DNA of 26,109 bases. Source: Actinomycetes bacterium (GTDB lineage Bacteria > Actinomycetota > Acidimicrobiia > Acidimicrobiales > SZUA-35). A program made the translations under genes and the position numbers. The stretch is taken from the NCBI GenBank assembly GCA_024227975.1, contig JAAETV010000211.1:1-26109 (forward strand), given 5' to 3'. Every line of letters starts with the position of its first letter. The stretch's first letter is position 1. The notes under the pieces are model-generated. The model did no database searches. It was given only the letters and a program-made list of their open reading frames with translations, and was not told the DNA's origin. Positions 21,460-26,109 of the stretch are shown in pieces.

Positions 21460-22482
21460 GGTCTCGCACCCGGTGCCCGATAGTGCAGTGTCGACCCTCA
21501 CTCGGTCGGGGTCGGGCAGGGCCGCGTACTCCTGGCGGAGCCATTGGAGGCATTTGCCTTGGTACTTGAACGGTGCTTGTCGGTACTCCTGCCCGTCGAT
21601 CTCGCACACCAACTCGTCGGCCCCCATTTCGATGGCGGCTGCGTTGGCCACCATGAACGGGGCATAGGTGCGGCCTATCTCGCTCAGCAGCTGATCAACA
21701 GCCCCACCGAGGCGATTGAGACCGAGCCAGCCGCTGCCCTCATCAGCAACGCTGAGCCATGACAGATCGTCGGCTCGCTCAACCCAGTTCACTACCTTGG
21801 GCGCACGATCCACCGCGATCGCCACCGGTGTCGGGTCCCAACGGGCCAGCTGGGAGAGCTGGCCGAATAGTCCGAAGTCACCCCGTCCGGGCCGATCACC
21901 CAATAGGAAATCTCGGGACCCGAACTGGGTGTGAAGGATGTCGAGGAGGCGGCCGTATGACCCTTCGATAACCGGCCGGTTGCTATCGGTTGAGCCGACG
22001 AGGGCCCGGCGCCCTATCTGGCGGCTGGTGACCCAGTCGTACATCTGCTGGGCCTGATCGGGTTCGAGCTGGAGATCTCGCGACATGGGGAGGAGCTTTC
22101 CGGCCCGGTCGATGTCGGCTTCGTAGGCCCAGCGGTAGTGGTACATGGCTTTGGTGACCCACTCGTCGGCGAAGTCCTCGATCAGGTAATCGATGAAGGC
22201 AAGGGCGGGGTCGGTGGGGACCACGCTTCGCTCCTCGTAGAGCCCTTCGAGCCGGACGATCTGGGGTGAGGAGTCGACCATTGCTTCGCCATGGTTGCCG
22301 TCCTCGTCAGGAAAGACGATCACTGGGATGATGGGCACCGGGGCTTCGGGAATGTCGTCCCACTTGGAGCCCCGAAGGACCCACCGAAAGGGGATCTGCC
22401 GGTACCGGAGCACGGCTCGCATCTTCATCGAATATGGAGAGCCGTATTGGCCGGCCAACACCAGGGGATAGGTAGACGTCAT
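21448..22482 (-). CDS. Glutathione S-transferase-like protein
   Basis: This is a 344-residue protein with an N-terminal thioredoxin-like domain (YPLVLAGQYGSPYSMKMRAVLRYRQIPFRWV, residues 5-35, where S-P-Y-S sits at the usual active-site turn). PVIPVIVFPDEDG corresponds to the cis-Pro strand, then comes DSSPQIVRLEGLY. A helical GST-type C-terminal domain follows, with FLLGDRPGRGDFGLFGQLSQL (about 203-223) as the family's N-capping region. The last 100 residues extend beyond a classic GST. Most actinobacteria lack glutathione, so the thiol partner is uncertain. ATG 22482 is chosen because AGGAGG lies about 8 bases upstream; longer in-frame starts run into the divergent gene. It is divergent from a haloalkane dehalogenase with only 90 bp between, which suggests shared control and a detoxification theme. 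Confidence 0.78.
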   Translation of the reverse strand: MTSTYPLVLAGQYGSPYSMKMRAVLRYRQIPFRWVLRGSKWDDIPEAPVPIIPVIVFPDEDGNHGEAMVDSSPQIVRLEGLYEERSVVPTDPALAFIDYLIEDFADEWVTKAMYHYRWAYEADIDRAGKLLPMSRDLQLEPDQAQQMYDWVTSRQIGRRALVGSTDSNRPVIEGSYGRLLDILHTQFGSRDFLLGDRPGRGDFGLFGQLSQLARWDPTPVAIAVDRAPKVVNWVERADDLSWLSVADEGSGWLGLNRLGGAVDQLLSEIGRTYAPFMVANAAAIEMGADELVCEIDGQEYRQAPFKYQGKCLQWLRQEYAALPDPDRVRVDTALSGTGCETLFG

Positions 22483-22572
22483 GGGTGGTCCCTCCTCATG
22501 CCGAGAGACGCTAGCCAACGGCAACGATGTATTGCCACTCGAACCCGCAATAGTGTAGTGTCGGCCACTGCT

Positions 22573-23523
22573 ATGAGGATCCTCCGCACCCCAGACGATG
22601 CGGTCAGCCATCTCGCTGACTATCCGACCGAACGTCGCTATGTGACGATTCCGGCTAGTCAGGAAGGCGACGAGGAGCACGGCCTGCGTGTCAACCTGAT
22701 CGACGCCGGTGACCCTGATGGGCCTCCGATCGTGTTCCTCCATGGGAACCCCTCGTGGTCCTATATATGGCGACATCAGATAGAGGCCGTCACCGAAGCT
22801 GGCTATCGGGCCTTCGCTCCCGACCTCGTAGGGATGGGCATGTCCGACAAACCGTCGGAGATGGCCGACTACACCGTGGCTCGACACGTCGCCTGGATGC
22901 GATCACTGCTGTTCGAACAGCTCGATCTGAACAACATCACCTTCGTACTCCACGACTGGGGCGCCATCATTGGCATGCGTCTGGCCGCCGAACAGCCAGA
23001 TCGTGTTGCGAGCATGGTCATCTCCAATAGTGGGCTGCCATGGCGCGATATGGCTGAGCCCCTACCCGAGGTGATCGAAGCCACTGGTCCCTTCGCCGAC
23101 TTCCAGGCCATGGCCGCCGTCGCCCCAACCTGGGAGCCGTGGACCTTGCTGCCCATGGTCATGGTCTCCGACCCGTCTCCTGAGCTGACGGGGGCGTACC
23201 GGGCGCCGTACCCGGACCTGTCGCTCACCGTTGGCAGCCGGGCTCTCACCCAACTCCTGCCTACCCGTCCCGACAATCCCATGTATCCCGACAACGATGA
23301 AGCGTGGAAGGTGCTGGAGGAGTTCACCAAGCCGGTTCTCACCATTTTCAGCGCCCAGGATGTCGTAGCCCCCGATGGATGGCAGCCCATCGTGGCCCGT
23401 ATCCCGGGAGCGGCGGGTCAGCCCCATGTGATACTTGACGGTGGTGGCCACTTCCTCCAAGAAGACATCCCCGAGCTGTACACCCAGACGCTGATGTCAT
23501 GGTTGGGTCAACAGCGCCAGTAA
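22573..23523 (+). CDS. Haloalkane dehalogenase (HLD-I, DhlA-like)
   Basis: This 316-residue alpha/beta hydrolase resembles subfamily I haloalkane dehalogenases (DhlA type), which hydrolyse a carbon-halogen bond to an alcohol and halide. The N-terminus MRILRTPDDAVSHLADYP matches the type. The oxyanion region is HGNPSWSY (57-64). The nucleophile is Asp128 in H-D-W-G-A, followed by Trp129, the usual halide-holding residue. The acid is Asp263 (SAQDVVAP) and the base His293 (GGGHFLQED). AYRAPYPD (208-215) is also typical. ATG 22573 gives the family start; there is no ribosome site, and TAGTGT (22556-22561) may serve as -10 for a very short leader. It begins a plus-strand run with the MBL hydrolase and sulfatase. 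Substrate is not predictable from sequence. Confidence 0.88.
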   Translation: MRILRTPDDAVSHLADYPTERRYVTIPASQEGDEEHGLRVNLIDAGDPDGPPIVFLHGNPSWSYIWRHQIEAVTEAGYRAFAPDLVGMGMSDKPSEMADYTVARHVAWMRSLLFEQLDLNNITFVLHDWGAIIGMRLAAEQPDRVASMVISNSGLPWRDMAEPLPEVIEATGPFADFQAMAAVAPTWEPWTLLPMVMVSDPSPELTGAYRAPYPDLSLTVGSRALTQLLPTRPDNPMYPDNDEAWKVLEEFTKPVLTIFSAQDVVAPDGWQPIVARIPGAAGQPHVILDGGGHFLQEDIPELYTQTLMSWLGQQRQ

Positions 23524-23578
23524 CGGGCGCCGAGGGACCCAAGCCCCTGATTGGCACAGGATAGAAAGGGTTTCATCC

Positions 23579-24400
23579 ATGGAAATCGTGTTGACCGGGA
23601 CCGGGTCCCCACTACCCGACCCCGACCGGGCCGGGCCCTCCACCCTGGTGAAGGCCGGGGACACCCATGTCCTCATCGACGCCGGACGCGGTGTGGTCAT
23701 GCGCATGGCGGGCGCAGGGTCGCTGCCGCTTTTCCTCGGCGCCGTCCTCGTAACCCACCTCCACAGCGACCACATTTGTGATCTGAACGATGTGATCACC
23801 ACCCACTGGGTCATGAGCCAGGGCAACGCCACCCTCTCGATCTATGGCCCAGCTGGGACCGCTCAGTTCGTGGAGCGTCAACTCCACGCCCTCGAGGCCG
23901 ATATCGGCTACCGGATCGACCACCATGAGGCCCTCACCGAGGGCCCGAAGGTCGAGGTCGTCGAACTGGTACCGGGCGATGAGTTCGAGGTCGGTGGTCT
24001 CCGGGTAGTCGTTGGCGCCACCATCCACGCCCCCGTCAGGCCGACTGTTGGCTATCGCTTCGAACACGACGGGGCGGTTGCTGCGCTTGTTGGCGACACG
24101 ATCCCCTGCGATGGGGTTGACGAGTTGGCCGCTGGAGCCGATGCCTATGTCCAGACCGTGATCCGTCGAGATCTGGTCGAGCTGGTTCCGAACGAGATGT
24201 TCCAGGACATCCTCGACTACCACTCGGGGGTCGTCGAGGCAGCCCAGACCGCAGCCCGGGTCGGGGCGAAACGGCTCGTACTGACCCACATGGTCCCCGC
24301 CCCCACCCCTGAGCAGTACCCAGAGTGGGTCGCCCATGCGGCCGAGCACTTCGACGGGGAGATCATCATCGGCGATGATCTCACCACCGTCACGATCTGA
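23579..24400 (+). CDS. Metallo-beta-lactamase-fold hydrolase (RNase Z/arylsulfatase AtsA-like group)
   Basis: This 273-residue protein has the metallo-beta-lactamase fold. MEIVLTGTGSPLP opens it as in RNase Z-like enzymes. The metal motif is H-L-H-S-D-H (60-65), with further ligands in TIHAPVRPTVGYRFE, the Asp of VGDTIPCDG and the His of VLTHMVPAP near the C-terminus. Members of this group include tRNA 3' processing enzymes and group III arylsulfatases (AtsA). The exosite of true RNase Z is not evident. With a type I sulfatase 11 bp downstream and a haloalkane dehalogenase 55 bp upstream, a role in ester hydrolysis is more likely than tRNA processing. The start at ATG 23579 has AGAAAGGG 8 bases upstream. 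Confidence 0.85.
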   Translation: MEIVLTGTGSPLPDPDRAGPSTLVKAGDTHVLIDAGRGVVMRMAGAGSLPLFLGAVLVTHLHSDHICDLNDVITTHWVMSQGNATLSIYGPAGTAQFVERQLHALEADIGYRIDHHEALTEGPKVEVVELVPGDEFEVGGLRVVVGATIHAPVRPTVGYRFEHDGAVAALVGDTIPCDGVDELAAGADAYVQTVIRRDLVELVPNEMFQDILDYHSGVVEAAQTAARVGAKRLVLTHMVPAPTPEQYPEWVAHAAEHFDGEIIIGDDLTTVTI

Positions 24401-24411
24401 GAGAGACAGCC

Positions 24412-26109
24412 ATGGCCGAGACCATTCCCATCCCCAGCTTCGACGGCCACATCGGCCGCACCCTGGCCGAGTCCGAGCCGTCGTTCGAGATGTCTCCCCA
24501 TCCGGGAGAATCCGCTCCCAATGTGGTGGTGGTATTGCTCGACGACACCGGGTTCGCCCAATTCGGATGCTATGGATCCGACATCGACACCCCCAACGTC
24601 GACACCCTGGCCGCCAACGGCCTCCAGTTCACCAACTTCCATGTCACCCCCTTGTGCTCACCGACCAGAGCGGCCCTCCTCACCGGGCGATCCCAGCACG
24701 CCGTCGGCATGCGTTCGGTGTCGAACCACAACACCGGATTCCCCCACCAGCGCGGCCATATCTCCGACCACGCCGCCACCATGGCCGAGGTCCTCCAGGC
24801 CGAGGGCTATGCCACGTTCTGTACCGGCAAATGGCACCTGGCCCCAACCGAGGACATCTCGGCCGCTGGCCCTCGCGACCATTGGCCCCTGAGTCGCGGC
24901 TTCGACCGGTTCTACGGCTTCCTCGAAGGCGAAACCGACCAGTTCCATCCCGAGCTGGTGATCGACAACCATCATGTCGACCCTCCCGCCGGCCCCGAAG
25001 ACGGCTACCACCTGAGCGAGGACCTCGTCGATCAGCTCCTCCGCATGATCAACGACTCGAAGGGGGTGCGACCAGACCGACCCTTCTTCGCCTATCTCCC
25101 TTTCGGGGCCACCCACGCCCCTCACCAGGCGCCCCAGACCTACCTCGACAAGTATCGAGGCCGCTACGACGAGGGTTGGGATGTCGTCCGCCAGCGCTGG
25201 TACGAGCGCCAGCTCGAACTGAGCATCATCCCCGAAGGCACCGAGCTGGCTCCTCGCAACCCTGGCGTCGACGCGTGGGACCACCTGCCCGAGAACCACC
25301 GCAAGCTGGCCTGTCGGCTCCAGGAAGCCTTCGCCGCCTTCCTCGACCACACCGACGACCAGATCGGCCGGCTGGTGGACGGGCTACGCGACCTGGGTCA
25401 GCTCGACAACACTATCCTGGTCGTGCTGGCCGACAATGGCGCCTCTCAGGAGGGCGGCCCCTTCGGTGTGATGCACGAGATGAAGTTCTTCAACGGCATC
25501 ATCGAGTCACCCGACGAGGCGGTGGAGCGCCTCGACGACATCGGTGGTCCCAACAGCCACACCAACTATCCATGGGGTTGGGCCCAGTGCGGCAACTCAC
25601 CGTTCAAGTGGTACAAGCAGAACACCCACGAGGGCGGCGTCCACGTCCCCCTGATCGTCCACTGGCCGGCCGGGATCGGGGCGGACCAGCGGGGAACCTC
25701 GCGCCGTCAGTTCGTGAATGTGTCCGACGTAGCTCCGACCATCTATGAGCTGTTGGGTATCACTCCACCCACCGTGTACCAGGGTCGCGACCAGCTACCA
25801 GTGACCGGCCATTCTTTCGCCCCAGTCCTCGGTACCCCCGAAGCACCCGCCACCAACCGACTCCAATACTTCGAGCAGTTCGGGTCGCGGGCCCTGGTGG
25901 CCGAAGACAACGGCACCTGGTGGAAGGCTGTGGCCAAACACAACCAGGGTGATGCCTTCGACGACGATCGCTGGGAGCTGTACGACCTGTCGGTCGACTA
26001 CTCGGAGTGTCACGACCTGGCCGAAGCCAATCCGGAGAAGCTGGCTGAGCTGATCGATCTGTGGTTCAGCGAGGCCGAACGCCACGGGGTCTTGCCCCTC
26101 GACGATCGC
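24412..26109 (+). CDS. Type I sulfatase (arylsulfatase-like), cut by the window end
   Basis: The frame from ATG 24412 stays open for 566 codons to the right edge, so the C-terminus is missing. It is a formylglycine-dependent sulfatase: metal-binding L-L-D-D-T-G-F (42-48), the modification motif C-S-P-T-R (Cys82 to Arg86) inside LCSPTRAALLTGR, G-K-W-H (about 139-142), THAPH and the second metal site LADNGASQEGG. It would hydrolyse sulfate esters to alcohol and sulfate, after conversion of Cys82 by a formylglycine-generating enzyme not encoded here. No signal peptide is seen (MAETIPIPSFDG), suggesting a cytoplasmic enzyme, as in many actinobacterial members. The ribosome site is weak. The gap to the MBL gene is 11 bp, so the two are likely co-transcribed. 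Confidence 0.92.
   Translation, partial: MAETIPIPSFDGHIGRTLAESEPSFEMSPHPGESAPNVVVVLLDDTGFAQFGCYGSDIDTPNVDTLAANGLQFTNFHVTPLCSPTRAALLTGRSQHAVGMRSVSNHNTGFPHQRGHISDHAATMAEVLQAEGYATFCTGKWHLAPTEDISAAGPRDHWPLSRGFDRFYGFLEGETDQFHPELVIDNHHVDPPAGPEDGYHLSEDLVDQLLRMINDSKGVRPDRPFFAYLPFGATHAPHQAPQTYLDKYRGRYDEGWDVVRQRWYERQLELSIIPEGTELAPRNPGVDAWDHLPENHRKLACRLQEAFAAFLDHTDDQIGRLVDGLRDLGQLDNTILVVLADNGASQEGGPFGVMHEMKFFNGIIESPDEAVERLDDIGGPNSHTNYPWGWAQCGNSPFKWYKQNTHEGGVHVPLIVHWPAGIGADQRGTSRRQFVNVSDVAPTIYELLGITPPTVYQGRDQLPVTGHSFAPVLGTPEAPATNRLQYFEQFGSRALVAEDNGTWWKAVAKHNQGDAFDDDRWELYDLSVDYSECHDLAEANPEKLAELIDLWFSEAERHGVLPLDDR

Noticed and set aside
21478..22564. Similar words ATAGTGCAGTGTCGACC and ATAGTGTAGTGTCGGCC near 21480 and 22550
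   Set aside because: The first lies within the end of the GST-like coding region; two imperfect copies about 1 kb apart are not enough to call a repeat family.
22291..22572. Upstream extension of the haloalkane dehalogenase frame
   Set aside because: The extension lies over the divergent GST-like gene on the other strand, and family homology begins at ATG 22573.
23579..24400. tRNA 3' processing RNase Z
   Set aside because: The fold and HLHSDH motif match the wider group, but the RNase Z exosite is not evident and the neighbours are a dehalogenase and a sulfatase.
1..26109. tRNA, rRNA, CRISPR, insertion sequence or prophage genes
   Set aside because: None was seen on reading the spacers and frames; there are no array-like repeats beyond the short ones listed.

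Overview
The window looks like a piece of a high-GC (roughly 60-65% by eye) actinobacterial chromosome. The case rests on GTG/TTG starts with 4-base GTGA overlaps, a GerW/YtfJ-like protein, lipoprotein substrate-binding proteins and probable leaderless promoters. A marine or sponge-associated member of Acidimicrobiia would fit the taurine, sulfatase and dehalogenase content, but that placement is inference. No RNA gene, CRISPR array or insertion sequence was seen.

Layout. 243-1179 (minus): a small lipoprotein and a GerW/YtfJ-like membrane protein. 1284-7825 (minus): a tightly packed operon, read from 7825 downwards, encoding an acylating aldehyde dehydrogenase (sulfoacetaldehyde dehydrogenase-like), both subunits of an NDP-forming acid-CoA ligase, the large and small subunits of a divergent B12-dependent acyl-CoA mutase, and a MeaB-type GTPase chaperone. 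7911-8513 (plus): a divergent TetR regulator. 8588-13036 (plus): xsc (sulfoacetaldehyde acetyltransferase), coupled to cobS- and cobT-like AAA+ and VWA genes. 13060-18506 (minus, read from 18506): tpa, tauA, tauB, tauC, pta. 18744-20171 (plus): an amidase divergent from tpa. 20539-21459 (plus): an exported and membrane-anchored polymer-forming-type protein. 21448-22482 (minus): a GST-like protein. 22573 to the right edge (plus): a haloalkane dehalogenase, a metallo-beta-lactamase-fold hydrolase and a sulfatase cut by the window end.

How it works together. TauABC would import taurine. Tpa would convert it with pyruvate to sulfoacetaldehyde and alanine. Xsc would cleave sulfoacetaldehyde with phosphate to sulfite and acetyl phosphate, and Pta would give acetyl-CoA. 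The amidase may release taurine from N-acyltaurines. The aldehyde dehydrogenase plus CoA-ligase pair would link sulfoacetaldehyde to sulfoacetate through sulfoacetyl-CoA, conserving ATP in one direction or feeding sulfoacetate into Xsc in the other.

Two parts are not explained by known sulfonate pathways. First, the B12 acyl-CoA mutase has changed nearly all the substrate-contacting residues of methylmalonyl-CoA mutase, including the catalytic His. Second, a CobS/CobT pair without CobN is translationally coupled to xsc. These are the best candidates for undescribed biology here. No sulfite oxidase, sulfite exporter or alanine dehydrogenase is visible in the window.
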